Assembly: GCF_030405905.1 (NCBI RefSeq)
Contig: NZ_JASATW010000022.1
Coordinates: forward strand, 33,958 to 97,957
DNA from: Sphaerothrix gracilis
GTDB taxonomy: Bacteria; Cyanobacteriota; Cyanobacteriia; Phormidesmidales; Phormidesmidaceae
Length of the DNA stretch: 64,000 nt
Direction of reading: 5' to 3'
Under the pieces are notes generated by a model. That model was not told where the DNA came from, did not search any database, and worked only from the letters and a program-made list of their open reading frames with translations. Made by a program: the position numbers and the translations under genes. This document shows, piece after piece, positions 25,898 to 35,118 of this stretch; the stretch's first letter is position 1, and the number at the start of each line of letters is the position of its first letter.

Positions 25898-26347
25898 ATG
25901 AAAAAAGTTCTGTTTCTGATACTTCCACTCGTTTTCTTAACTGCAGCTTGTGGTAGCGCTAATCAAGCTGAACCTGAAGCGACCGCAGACACGACGGAAG
26001 CGCCAGCCACCGAAACTACTGAGGCTCCTGCGGCTGAAGGTGTGGCGATCGCTCTTGTTTCTCCTGAAGATGGCTCAGTGCCGATGGGGGATGCGGAGTT
26101 GGTCTTACAGGTCGCTGACTCTGCCACGAATGAGCCGGTTGAGGTCGAAGACTTACAGGTAGACCTCTCGATGGGAATGGATGGCATGGAACCCATGACT
26201 ACGATGGCAGTTGTTGAACCAGGTGAAGAACCGGGTCAGTACAAGGTCATGACCAATCTGGGCATGCAAGGCATGTGGATGATGGAAGTGACATCCGCCG
26301 ATGCTGCGATGCCTGGCGAAGCGACCTTCGAGCTCGACGTGAAATAG
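25898..26347 (+). CDS. YtkA-like lipoprotein
   Basis: ATG 25898 with GAGGA upstream. A signal peptide with lipobox LTAAC, a Thr/Glu/Ala/Pro-rich linker (about 22-60), then a 95-residue beta domain with DLQVDLSMGMDGMEPMTTM and LGMQGMWMMEV. The domain matches the C-terminal extension of the adaptor just upstream, so one probably arose from the other. Met clusters suggest periplasmic Cu(I) binding. Hairpins flank the gene, so its dosage may be set separately. Confidence 0.8.
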   Translation: MKKVLFLILPLVFLTAACGSANQAEPEATADTTEAPATETTEAPAAEGVAIALVSPEDGSVPMGDAELVLQVADSATNEPVEVEDLQVDLSMGMDGMEPMTTMAVVEPGEEPGQYKVMTNLGMQGMWMMEVTSADAAMPGEATFELDVK

Positions 26348-26366
26348 CTACCTGGGCAAACGGCTT

Positions 26367-26392
26367 GAGGGACATAAGGCTTTGTGTCCCTC
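26367..26392 (+). terminator. Intrinsic terminator/attenuator before the RND gene
   Basis: GAGGGACA (26367-26374) pairs with TGTCCCTC (26385-26392), followed by TTT. It lies 20 nt after the YtkA-like gene and 55 nt before the RND start. Confidence 0.65.
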
Positions 26393-26447
26393 TTTCGCGT
26401 ATTTAGAATACCTGCTTTATCGACTCTAAGCACATTGGTCTTTATTG

Positions 26448-29400
26448 ATGAAAAGCTTTCTCACCCAATGGTCTATCAAGCATCCCGTTGTCGTCGCGGC
26501 TCTGTATATCGCGGTGCTGGTGCTGTCGGTGCTGACGCTGTTTCTGCTGCCGGTGCGGATGATGCCCTATGTGGAAAGTCCGCTAGTCTCCATCGTCACG
26601 ATGGCACCGGGCTCCTCGCCCACAGAGGTGGAAACTTACATCAGCAAGCCGATTGAGCAGCGGATGACGGTGCTGGACGGGGTGCGGTTCATCCGCTCTA
26701 GTTCCCAGCAGGATATGTCTCTGGTGACGATTCAGTTTGCTTGGGGGGGAGACATTGACGACGCCGTGCAGTCGGTGCAAAGTGTGATGACGGCAGCCGA
26801 GGGCGATATCGAACTGGATGGCTTTAACTCCCGTTCCTACTGGGTACTGCCCATTGACCCGCTGAACCGTCCGGTGCTGACCCTAGCGCTCCAGGGGGAA
26901 GGCTGGGATCCAGTACAGCTACGTGAGTTTGCCGACAATACTTTGGTCGATCGCCTAACCCAGGTGCCCAATGTGCAGGCGGTATCCATCTTCGGGGGCT
27001 ATCGGCGACAGTTGCAGGTGGTGGTTGATCGCCAGCAGCTCGCAGCTTACAGCCTGTCCATTTTGCAGGTGCGCGATGCGATCGATGCCAACAACGTCAG
27101 CCAAGGCGCGGGGGTTCTGACCCAGGGTGATTCCGAAATTCTGGTGCGGGCCGATAAGCGAGCGCTCAGTGCCGCCGATGTGATGGACTACCCCATCCTG
27201 GAGCAGGACGGGCAGGTGGTCTACGTCCGCGATGTGGCCACGGTAAAGGATACTTTTGAGGAGCGACGCAGCGGCTACCGCTACAACGGCGAGGCGGCGC
27301 TGGCCGTCAACGTCATTCAGAAGCCGGACTCCAGCTCACCCCAGGTGATTAAGCAGGTGCGGGCCGAGCTAGAGAAGATTCAGGCAGAAAATCCCGGTCT
27401 CAGCTTTGAGAAAGCCTACGACAACTCTTATCTGGTCAACATCATTCTCGACAGCACCTTTCAAGAGCTGCTGATCAGCGTGCTGCTGGCGGGCATCGTG
27501 ATTCTGATCTTTTTGGAAGATTTTCGGGCGACGGCGATCATTATGATCTCCATTCCTACGTCCCTGGCTCTCTCCACCCTGCCCTTCATTCCCATCGAGA
27601 TGTCCCTCAACTCGTCCACTCTGATTGGCATGATGATGGCGATCGGTAAGCTGGTGGATGACTCGATTATTGTGATTGACTCGATTGATCAGAAGCTGCG
27701 AGCAGGCTTCCGCCCGATGCAGGCCGCTATCAAGGGCACTGGGGAGGTGTTTCTGGCCAGTGCGGCAGCCAGCTGCGTAATGATTGCGGCGTTACTACCG
27801 ACCATTCTCGCCGGAGGACTGACCGGGCTGATGTTTGTGGGCATCGTCTGGCCCATGGTGTTCGCCTTCATCGCCTCGCTAATTGTCTCGGTGACGCTGA
27901 TTCCGCTGATTGCTGCCTTTGTGCTGAAACCACCTCAGGAGAGACGACAACGACAAACCTGGCTGCAATGGTTGACCACGCCAGTGCGGGTGGGCTTCCA
28001 GAAACTGGAACAGGGCTACGGTTGGCTGCTCGATCGCTGCATGAATAATCGCGAAATTACACTGGCGATCGCGGGGTCTGCGATTGTGCTGGCCATTGCT
28101 ATTTACCCCTTCGTGCCCCAAGAAATGATGCCCCTGGGCGACTCCGGTCAGTTCATGGCCTCCCTGGAAATGGAGGCCGGGACCTCCTTTGCGAAAACGG
28201 ACGAGAGCGTTTACCAGCTAGAGCAACTCCTACTCACCCAACCCGATATTACCAAAGTCTCTGCCCAAACAGGCTTTGAGCTGACTCGCAACAGTACCTA
28301 TTTCACCGGCTACAGCATGGGCAGCGTCAACTCGGCGTCGCTGATTATCACCCTGGAGGATGAGCGCGATCGCGACATCTGGGAAATTATGGACAGCGTG
28401 GAAGCGGAAGCTCGTCGCACCATTCCCGGTCTGCGCCGCATTGGCCTCAAGGAGATGGGAGTAGACGTGATGGCCACCTCCGCCGCGCCGATCCAGCTCG
28501 CTGTGTATGGGGAAGACCTGGAAGTCCTGCACCGTCTCGCCGAGGGTGTCCTCCGCATTGCCGAAGATACTCCTGGCCTGGTGATGGCCCAGACTAGTTC
28601 GGCGCTGACTCAACCGGAATATCAGCTCACGGTTGATCGCCGCCGAGCGGAAGAACTGGGCCTGAATGTGCGGATGGTGGCTCAGCAGGCCCGCTATGCC
28701 CTGAATGGCGGCTTTACCCAGCGCTACTACAATCGCCCGAACTTGCGGCAGAACTCTATTTTGGTGCGGTACGAAGAGGAAGACAGAGGCACCCTCAATA
28801 ATCTGGCGGGCACCTATATTACAACGCCGATGGGACAGCAAGTGCCGCTAAACACCGTCGCCACCTTAGAACGTCAAAACGGCCCGACTCTGATTGAGCA
28901 TGTGGGCGGTAAGCGGGTGGTGTACGTCAACGGCTATTACCGCAAGGGTGGACCTGCGTCGATGGATTTGTCCATGATGATCGCTATGCGAGCCGGTCAG
29001 GAGCTCAACTTTCCTCCAGGCTACGGCGTTGACTCTATGGGCGATATGACCGACATGATGATCGAGTTCGATCGCCTGCTCAAGGGATTGCTGGTATCGC
29101 TAATTTTGATCTATTTGATTCTGGTGATTCAGTTTGGCTCCTTCATACATCCCCTAGTCATGATGCTCTCAGTGCCGCTGCAGTTGGTCGGCGTTTTCGG
29201 CGGATTGATTCTAGCTCAGCAAACCCTGTCGAGCGTATCGATTTTAGGCATTGTGATTCTCTCAGGGCTGTCGCTCTCGGCGGCGATTCTGCTGCTGGAG
29301 CTGATTCTGGCCAAACGCGAAGAGGGAGTGCCCCGTGATGTGGCCATTCGCATGGCAGGCCCGGTGAGGCTGAAGGCGATTACCATGACCACCCTGACCA

Positions 29401-29621
29401 CGGTGATTGTGATTGTGCGGCTGGCCTTCTTCCCGGAAATTGGCATGGACGCCTATTCACCTATCGCCACGGTGATTCTGGGGGGACTGCTGTTCTCAAC
29501 GCTGCTGACCCTGGTGGTAGTGCCAGTGGTCTATTCTTTCATCGACGATGCGACGCAATGGCTAAAGCGACGTGGGGGGAGACGAACTCCCAAGAAGCTA
29601 GAACCTATCATTGGTAAGTAG
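26448..29621 (+). CDS. RND-family efflux permease
   Basis: 1057 residues with the RND plan: one span, a large periplasmic loop (about 35-330), six spans, a second loop (about 555-860), and five spans. TM4 carries GKLVDDSIIVIDSIDQKL with the proton-relay Asp pair. The permease pumps substrate from periplasm or membrane to the outside using the proton gradient. With the Met/His-rich adaptor and the adjacent CopRS-like pair, a copper or silver pump is likely, though TM4 is of the Asp-Asp kind seen in drug pumps. The start is ATG 26448; an in-frame TTG precedes it. Confidence 0.9.
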   Translation: MKSFLTQWSIKHPVVVAALYIAVLVLSVLTLFLLPVRMMPYVESPLVSIVTMAPGSSPTEVETYISKPIEQRMTVLDGVRFIRSSSQQDMSLVTIQFAWGGDIDDAVQSVQSVMTAAEGDIELDGFNSRSYWVLPIDPLNRPVLTLALQGEGWDPVQLREFADNTLVDRLTQVPNVQAVSIFGGYRRQLQVVVDRQQLAAYSLSILQVRDAIDANNVSQGAGVLTQGDSEILVRADKRALSAADVMDYPILEQDGQVVYVRDVATVKDTFEERRSGYRYNGEAALAVNVIQKPDSSSPQVIKQVRAELEKIQAENPGLSFEKAYDNSYLVNIILDSTFQELLISVLLAGIVILIFLEDFRATAIIMISIPTSLALSTLPFIPIEMSLNSSTLIGMMMAIGKLVDDSIIVIDSIDQKLRAGFRPMQAAIKGTGEVFLASAAASCVMIAALLPTILAGGLTGLMFVGIVWPMVFAFIASLIVSVTLIPLIAAFVLKPPQERRQRQTWLQWLTTPVRVGFQKLEQGYGWLLDRCMNNREITLAIAGSAIVLAIAIYPFVPQEMMPLGDSGQFMASLEMEAGTSFAKTDESVYQLEQLLLTQPDITKVSAQTGFELTRNSTYFTGYSMGSVNSASLIITLEDERDRDIWEIMDSVEAEARRTIPGLRRIGLKEMGVDVMATSAAPIQLAVYGEDLEVLHRLAEGVLRIAEDTPGLVMAQTSSALTQPEYQLTVDRRRAEELGLNVRMVAQQARYALNGGFTQRYYNRPNLRQNSILVRYEEEDRGTLNNLAGTYITTPMGQQVPLNTVATLERQNGPTLIEHVGGKRVVYVNGYYRKGGPASMDLSMMIAMRAGQELNFPPGYGVDSMGDMTDMMIEFDRLLKGLLVSLILIYLILVIQFGSFIHPLVMMLSVPLQLVGVFGGLILAQQTLSSVSILGIVILSGLSLSAAILLLELILAKREEGVPRDVAIRMAGPVRLKAITMTTLTTVIVIVRLAFFPEIGMDAYSPIATVILGGLLFSTLLTLVVVPVVYSFIDDATQWLKRRGGRRTPKKLEPIIGK

Positions 29622-29635
29622 TCGGTGTCATTTCT

Positions 29636-30325
29636 ATGCGGATTCTGCTGGTTGAAGACGAGCCTGATCTAGGCCAAGCCATCAAGCGTACCCTGACCCA
29701 GGAAGCCTACGTGGTGGACTGGGTGCAGTCGGGGGATGAGGCGTTGTCCCACTTAGAGTACGATTCGTCACTCTACGCTGTAGCTGTATTTGACTGGATG
29801 CTGCCGGGGAAGTCAGGGATTGAATTGTGTCAGTGGCTTAGATTTCACCACCATGCCCTACCTGTCCTCATGCTCACCGCCAAAGACCAGATTGAAGACC
29901 GCATTACTGGCCTGGATGCCGGGGCCGATGATTATCTGGTCAAGCCTTTTAGCATGGCAGAATTGTTGGCCCGACTGCGTGCTTTACAGCGACGATCGCC
30001 CGAACTGAAACCCAGTAAGCTACAGGTGGGGCCACTCACGCTGGATTGCAATCGCCGCATCGCTTTTCTGACTTCCAAAGACACCGAACAGCAGATTGAA
30101 TTGACGCAAAAAGAGTTCCAGCTGCTGCGATATTTCATGGAGCACCCAAACCAAATTCTGACTCGTGAGCAAGTGCTCAATCAGCTTTGGGAATTTGGCA
30201 GTGAACCGAGTAGTAATGTTGTTGCGGCTCAAATGCGACTATTGCGCCGCAAGTTAGCCAACTATGGCTGTAGTGAAATTATTGAGACCGTCTATGGCAT
30301 GGGATACCGCTTTAATTCCCACTAA
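29636..30325 (+). CDS. OmpR-family response regulator (CopR-like)
   Basis: 229 residues. Receiver domain (1-118) with the acidic pair EDE near residue 7, phospho-acceptor Asp in AVFDWMLPGKSG (about 53), Thr in MLTAKD and Lys in LVKPFS. C-terminal winged helix (about 130-227; LTQKEFQLLRYFMEHPNQIL and IIETVYGMGYRF). It starts 14 nt after the RND gene and overlaps the kinase gene. The nearby repeated ATTTCAT-N4-ATTTCAT boxes are good candidates for its binding sites. Confidence 0.9.
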   Translation: MRILLVEDEPDLGQAIKRTLTQEAYVVDWVQSGDEALSHLEYDSSLYAVAVFDWMLPGKSGIELCQWLRFHHHALPVLMLTAKDQIEDRITGLDAGADDYLVKPFSMAELLARLRALQRRSPELKPSKLQVGPLTLDCNRRIAFLTSKDTEQQIELTQKEFQLLRYFMEHPNQILTREQVLNQLWEFGSEPSSNVVAAQMRLLRRKLANYGCSEIIETVYGMGYRFNSH

Positions 30326-31712
30326 GCTGTTTCGCCGCAGCCGCTGGCAGTTGACAGTTTGGTATACCGGAGTGATGGCTATAGTTTTAGGATTGTGCGG
30401 GCTGGCGGTGTACGAAGCTATTGCCCATGCCCATCGCGTCACTGCTGATCGCGAACTCAAATCTGTTGCAGAAACTGTTCACAGCGCATTAGAGAAAACG
30501 CTCGCCGTTGATCAGCCGATTGATGAAGTCTCGCCCAATTTGCTACCCAATTTATGCGTAGCTGGCGAAGGGTGTCTGGTTCCCTTTGAGCGTTCTCGCG
30601 GCCATCATGGCGAGACCCTGTATCGAGGAAGTTATTACATTCGGGTGCTTGACCCGGCTGATGAATTGATGGCAACTGCTGGAAATTACCCGATGGGCCT
30701 ACCTGTGACCAGTACCAAGCCCGCCTGGCAGAGCTTGAAGGACGAGGCAGGCAATGAGTATCGACAAATCGCGATACCGATAAAGACATCAAGCGGTGAT
30801 GTCCTACTTGCGACTCTGCTGGTGGGACGTTCCTTCGATGACTTCGCTCACTACTTGGCAACAATTCGGTGGATAATTCTGCTGAGTTTGCCAATCACAA
30901 TGGGGCTGATTGCGGGGGCGAGTTGGTGGCTAGCGGGGCTGGCTCTCAAACCAGTACGGCTTTCCTATCACAAGATTCAACAGTTCACTGCCGATGCTGC
31001 CCACGAATTGCGTACGCCCCTGACAGCCACCCAGGCCACCACAGAATCGGTGATGCGTCTGCCGGAAATTTCCGATGCTGAAGCCCGTGAAATGCTGCAG
31101 GTCATTACCCGTCAAAATCATCGCTTGGCCAATCTCGTGAGCGATTTGCTGCTACTGTCTCGATTGGATATCCAAACTCCACCGGCTAAAACACATTGCT
31201 GCTTGCAGGATATTCTCAGCGATATTGAGGAAGAACTGGCAGCACTAGCGATCGCCAACAACGTTCACCTCATTCTTGACCAACCAAAAGCTCCTGTGAT
31301 CATCGTCATGGGCAACGAAGAACACCTCTATCGGTTGGTGTTCAACATTGTCAGCAATGCCCTCCAACACACACCCGCAGGCGGAAAAGTGAGCATCCGG
31401 CTGCAGCAGGCGATTCGTAAGACGTTTCCTGAAGGCGAAAAAAATCAAGCGGTGGTGACGGTTGAAGATACTGGAGTCGGCATTGCACCAGAGGACCAGA
31501 TCAAAATCTTCGATCGCTTCTATCGAGTTGAGAAAGCTCGTTCCCGCCAGAGCGGTGGCTCAGGATTGGGACTGGCGATTGCGCTGGCGATCGCCCAGGC
31601 CCATGGCGGCAATATTCGGGTTAAGAGTGAGTTGGGCCAAGGCAGCGTTTTCACCATTAGTTTACCAATCTCAATCTTGCGGACACAGCAAAACTCATCA
31701 GAAATCGATTAA
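30294..31712 (+). CDS. Sensor histidine kinase (CopS-like)
   Basis: 472 residues from ATG 30294, overlapping the regulator gene by 32 nt. A membrane span (about 17-42), a periplasmic sensor loop (about 43-195) with the Cys pair CVAGEGC and HGHH-type His, a second span (about 196-222), then HisKA with ADAAHELRTPL (acceptor His), N box NIVSNALQHT and G boxes DTGVGIAPED and GGSGLGLAIALA. The plan matches CusS/CopS metal sensors. It probably senses periplasmic copper and phosphorylates the regulator upstream. Confidence 0.9.
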   Translation: MAWDTALIPTKLFRRSRWQLTVWYTGVMAIVLGLCGLAVYEAIAHAHRVTADRELKSVAETVHSALEKTLAVDQPIDEVSPNLLPNLCVAGEGCLVPFERSRGHHGETLYRGSYYIRVLDPADELMATAGNYPMGLPVTSTKPAWQSLKDEAGNEYRQIAIPIKTSSGDVLLATLLVGRSFDDFAHYLATIRWIILLSLPITMGLIAGASWWLAGLALKPVRLSYHKIQQFTADAAHELRTPLTATQATTESVMRLPEISDAEAREMLQVITRQNHRLANLVSDLLLLSRLDIQTPPAKTHCCLQDILSDIEEELAALAIANNVHLILDQPKAPVIIVMGNEEHLYRLVFNIVSNALQHTPAGGKVSIRLQQAIRKTFPEGEKNQAVVTVEDTGVGIAPEDQIKIFDRFYRVEKARSRQSGGSGLGLAIALAIAQAHGGNIRVKSELGQGSVFTISLPISILRTQQNSSEID

Positions 31713-31725
31713 TATCAAGCCCTTA

Positions 31726-31743
31726 ATTTCATCATGATTTCAT
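31726..31743 (+). promoter_or_regulatory. CopR-type direct repeat after the kinase gene
   Basis: ATTTCAT-CATG-ATTTCAT, perfect heptamers 11 bp apart, 14 nt after the kinase stop and about 90 nt before an orphan response-regulator gene. Confidence 0.7.
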
Positions 31744-31832
31744 CACATTCTCTTAACCTAGGTAGAGAGCAAGCACGAAGCTTTTCGTAAAACGATTTGT
31801 AAACTGCTCTACTGATGATGGGAGTAGACAAA

Positions 31833-32537
31833 ATGGACACTGAAATTTTGGTGATTTCTCATGATGAGAAAATGCGGCAGCTCATGCAGATAGAGCTTGA
31901 GGTAGAAGGTTACAATGTCATCGCAGAAGCTGACACCACTTCCGGCTTCATCACTGTGCGTAAAACCCAACCAAAGCTATTGATCTTAGATGAAGCGGCA
32001 CCAGGTCTATCATCAATTGAAGTTTGCCGTCGTTTACAGACTACAAATCCTCATCTCAAAATCATCCTTGTTGTTGACAGTGAGAGAGTACAGGTTTCCG
32101 ACTGGATGGCTGATGATTATATATTTAAGCCATTGAACCTGACTGAGCTTCTGCTGAGGGTCAGGCTAAAAATGCGCTGGAAATCAACTGAGAAGGCCAA
32201 TATTCTCAGGTTCGAAGACCTGTCTTTATGTTTGACAAGTCATGAGGTTTATCGTGGCGATCATCGGATTGAATTAACACCTAAAGAATTCGACTTGCTG
32301 AGTTATTTATTACGCCATCCAAAGCAGGTTATAGGGCAAAGCCGCTTGCTTGAAACTATTTGGGATTATGAATTTTTAAGCGGTTCAAATGTACTCCATG
32401 TATGCATTAGCAGTCTTCGAAATAAGCTAGAATCAGCTGGAGATCCTCGTCTAATTCAAACTGTTAGAGGGGTCGGTTACGTACTTAGGAAGTCTGTCTC
32501 ATATTGTTCTCTTGTAGAGTATTGCGAGTCAGCCTGA
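31833..32537 (+). CDS. Orphan OmpR-family response regulator, degenerate receiver
   Basis: 234 residues from ATG 31833 (GGAG upstream; an in-frame ATG at 31815 is an alternative). The receiver keeps Asp in LLILDEAAPG and Lys in YIFKPLN, but the switch Thr/Ser position reads VVDSE and the loop after Asp is unusual. The winged helix is normal (LTPKEFDLLSYLLRHPKQV, LIQTVRGVGYVLR). No kinase gene follows. A perfect ATTTCAT direct repeat upstream suggests that it is itself a target of the CopR-like regulator. AT content is higher than in its neighbours, hinting at separate origin. Confidence 0.8.
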   Translation: MDTEILVISHDEKMRQLMQIELEVEGYNVIAEADTTSGFITVRKTQPKLLILDEAAPGLSSIEVCRRLQTTNPHLKIILVVDSERVQVSDWMADDYIFKPLNLTELLLRVRLKMRWKSTEKANILRFEDLSLCLTSHEVYRGDHRIELTPKEFDLLSYLLRHPKQVIGQSRLLETIWDYEFLSGSNVLHVCISSLRNKLESAGDPRLIQTVRGVGYVLRKSVSYCSLVEYCESA

Positions 32538-32604
32538 TAATATTCTTGCCAAGACACAAAGACAATCAGACTTTTAGTCGAGGTCTATGAAGCTCATTAT
32601 ATGT

Positions 32605-32647
32605 GCCAAGACATAGGGGACCATAAAATGGTCCCCTATGTCTTGGC
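32605..32647. repeat. Perfect 20-bp hairpin with 3-nt loop
   Basis: Arms 32605-32624 (GCCAAGACATAGGGGACCAT) and 32628-32647 are exactly complementary around AAA. GCCAAGACA also occurs once at about 32551. It lies just before IS701-like debris and may be a miniature-element or IS end, or the terminator of the orphan regulator. Confidence 0.75.
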
Positions 32648-32739
32648 TCTGATTGACTTGTATGTTCAGATTGTGGAGTGAAGGGACAACTCAGCAACCT
32701 TCATTCTGCGGTAGAAGAAAGGCAGGACATGGAGAGACT

Positions 32740-33094
32740 GGTGATTGACTCAGGCCCATGAGCCCGGTTGTCAGAGCAGCCGGTGCAGATGACTTTGAGC
32801 AATTGCATACCCTCCATTGGGGCATTGAATGTTTTCACCGGGCTGGGAAACAGTTGTGTGCTCTAAAACGTTTTCGGGTGCGCCTGAAGGAAGCCATTGA
32901 CACCCATATCTTCTGCGCCCTACGGGCCTTTGTCGAGTTGGAGTTGCAAGTCTGGCACCAGCAGTTAGGCAATTGGTATGAGCTCCAACGTCATCTCTAT
33001 CAGGACGTCGCTCGCCAGTTCATACTTCAAGCACCTCTGATGGGTAGGACCACTTGAATCCTAGTTTTGTCGATTCTGTCAATGCGTAAGTCCT
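32740..33094 (+). mobile_element. IS701-like element remnant, transposase C-terminal end
   Basis: Codons 32758-33057 read LHTLHWGIECFHRAGKQLC and then RFRVRLKEAIDTHIFCALRA, the C-terminal part of an IS4/IS701-type transposase (the Glu-bearing region). The element ends in CTGTCAATGCGTAAGTCCT at 33076-33094, inverted relative to the start of such elements. The 5' part is missing. Confidence 0.7.
33076..33094. repeat. IS701-like terminal repeat, copy 1
   Basis: CTGTCAATGCGTAAGTCCT, identical to 33589-33607. Here it is read as the right end of the plus-strand remnant. Confidence 0.7.
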
Positions 33095-33607
33095 AATCTC
33101 TTGAAAGTATTGGTTTTTGGTTTTACCCTCCGCTTTGTCATAGAGCCGGTAGTTGATCGGCACTCGCAAGCCATTAGTGCTGGTGTAGTAGAGCGTGACC
33201 AGCGAGAGTCCCAGCACCGGCTTGGCGGCTTTACTGCTCCAGAAATAGCCTAAGAGCGCCGTGGCTTTTCGCTGGGCGTAGGGTTTCTCTAGCACCGTAT
33301 CATCTGCGCTCAAAACACCCCCGACTAAATCAATCCAGCCTTGAGCAACGAGCTCGTCAAAGAGATCCTTGGGTACATAGCGTTCTCGGCACAGGAAACG
33401 ATTGATGCTGTCGTGGGACACCGTCTTGAGGATCTCAGCCAGTTCGCAACAGCCGGACCCTTGTGGTTGGGCCAGCAGATAGCGCACATAGAGATCGATC
33501 GTGCAATGAGCGGTGGAGGGTTTAGTGAGAATACGCAAAGGACTAGGGGATACAACACCTTTGAATTTCAACCCACAAATTTACTCAACTGTCAATGCGT
33601 AAGTCCT
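33095..33607 (-). mobile_element. IS701-like element remnant, transposase N-terminal half
   Basis: The minus-strand frame from 33571 reads TIDLYVRYLLAQPQGSGCCE, SHDSINRFLCRERY and GGVLSADDTVLEKPYA (first catalytic Asp), then stops matching at about 33095, after TKNQYFQEI. The terminal repeat 33589-33607 marks its left end. The remaining frame to 33020 is read through the other remnant, so one element has inserted into or recombined with the other in opposite orientation. Confidence 0.75.
33589..33607. repeat. IS701-like terminal repeat, copy 2
   Basis: CTGTCAATGCGTAAGTCCT, the left end of the minus-strand remnant; same sequence as 33076-33094. Confidence 0.7.
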
Positions 33608-33696
33608 GTTTATTTTTCTTTGATATTTAGGTGTTGGAAAAACCATCATGCTATGCACCCCCTATCGTGAGAAACTGAAAACTCCGTTCATCTACA

Positions 33697-35085
33697 TCAA
33701 ACGGTTTCGTAATTAGCCTGCTTCCAGGCGCTCATACCGCCCAAAACATTGACGACGCTTTCCCGGCCATGATGCTGGAGTAAACTCGCCGCAACGGAGG
33801 CTCGGTAGCCGCTGCCACAGACCACCGCAACGGGGCGATCTCTAGGTACTTCATCCAGCCGTTTGGGCAGTTCAGCGGCGGTGATAAAGGTCGCCCCCTG
33901 AATGTGCCCGCGATTCCACTCTCCCTGCTGGCGCACATCCAGCACGAACAAATCATCATTTCGCTGCATCTGTTCTTGCAGCATATGGACGCTCCATAAC
34001 GGCAAAAAATCAATCTCGCGAGCCGCTGTGCGCCAGGCTTTTATGCCGCCAGCCAGCCAGCCTTTGGGTAGATCGTAGCCAATGCGGAGCAGTTGCCAGT
34101 AAACCTCCCACAGATCGCTGGAACGCTCTAGCACCAAAGTCAGCGGAACATCCGGCAGCAGCACTGACCCGGCCCAGGTGGCAAACGACGAGCTGAGAGC
34201 CACGTTAATGGCCCCCGGAATGTGGCTGGCAAAAGCTTCAGGAGAGCGGCAGTCAACCACCAGGGCACCGTCTTTCTGTAATTGCTCAAACTGGTTGACC
34301 GTCAGCGGCGGTGGACCGGCTAGCACGCCCAGCAGGGGCGGTCCTGCCTGGTTGGCTTTGCGCATCCGAGGCCAGTAGGGCGGCACGGTAGGCAGCTCCG
34401 ATAAATCCATGCACTGCTGGGTAAATTCATCTTGGGACGCCAGATTTGCCAGCATCTGGTTCATGCGGCGTTCGTAGCCGATGGTGGTGGAGAGACGGCT
34501 ACCGATGCTGCCGCCACAGAGGGAACCGGCTACGTGGGTAGGGTAGACCTCAACGTAATCCGGCAGCTTGAGAATTTTTTCCTGGAGGGTTTGGCAGAGC
34601 TGCCCGGCGTGGCGGCGAATGTCTTCATCAGACCCTAGCAGGTCGGGACGACCCACATCATCCACGAGCAGGGCTCCCCCCGACAGCAGCATCACCGGCT
34701 CGTCGCCGCGACCCCGATCGGTGACGAGAAAGCTCATGTGTTCTGGCGTATGGCCCGGTGTTTGCATCGCCTCAAACACAATTTCGCCCATCTCCAGGCG
34801 ATCGCCGTCTCCCATGCCTTTTACGCTGTAGCCGAGCTCGGCGCGGGCACTGCCAATCAGCTGTACATCGCCCCGCTCGGGCAGTTCACAAATGCCGGTT
34901 AGGTAGTCGTTGTGCTGGTGGGTATCGGCGGCGTACTTGATCTGCATGCCCTGGTGTTGGGCTGTATCAAAATAGGTATCGACATCCCGGCGTACGTCGA
35001 GCACCAGCGCTTCGCCGGTTTCTTCAGAACCAATCAGGTAGGAGGCGTGGCCCAGGCTTTCAAGATAAAACTGTTTAAAAAACAT
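33697..35085 (-). CDS. Persulfide-dioxygenase-like MBL protein with two rhodanese domains
   Basis: 462 residues. N-terminal metallo-beta-lactamase fold (about 1-245) with THQHNDYLTG, GHTPEHMSF and LLVDDVGRPDL, the pattern of ETHE1/CstB persulfide dioxygenases. Then come two rhodanese domains: the first (about 265-360; VVDCRSPEAFASHIPGAINV) lacks the catalytic Cys (LERSSDLW in its place). The second (about 370-460) has VAVVCGSGYRAS with the Cys. It oxidises glutathione or protein persulfide and handles sulfane sulfur. The DUF442 gene sits 33 nt upstream, a common sulfide-detoxification pair. Confidence 0.88.
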   Translation of the reverse strand: MFFKQFYLESLGHASYLIGSEETGEALVLDVRRDVDTYFDTAQHQGMQIKYAADTHQHNDYLTGICELPERGDVQLIGSARAELGYSVKGMGDGDRLEMGEIVFEAMQTPGHTPEHMSFLVTDRGRGDEPVMLLSGGALLVDDVGRPDLLGSDEDIRRHAGQLCQTLQEKILKLPDYVEVYPTHVAGSLCGGSIGSRLSTTIGYERRMNQMLANLASQDEFTQQCMDLSELPTVPPYWPRMRKANQAGPPLLGVLAGPPPLTVNQFEQLQKDGALVVDCRSPEAFASHIPGAINVALSSSFATWAGSVLLPDVPLTLVLERSSDLWEVYWQLLRIGYDLPKGWLAGGIKAWRTAAREIDFLPLWSVHMLQEQMQRNDDLFVLDVRQQGEWNRGHIQGATFITAAELPKRLDEVPRDRPVAVVCGSGYRASVAASLLQHHGRESVVNVLGGMSAWKQANYETV

Positions 35086-35118
35086 CGCTTTAGTCAGAAT
35101 TTAGTCAATTGAGCGTAC

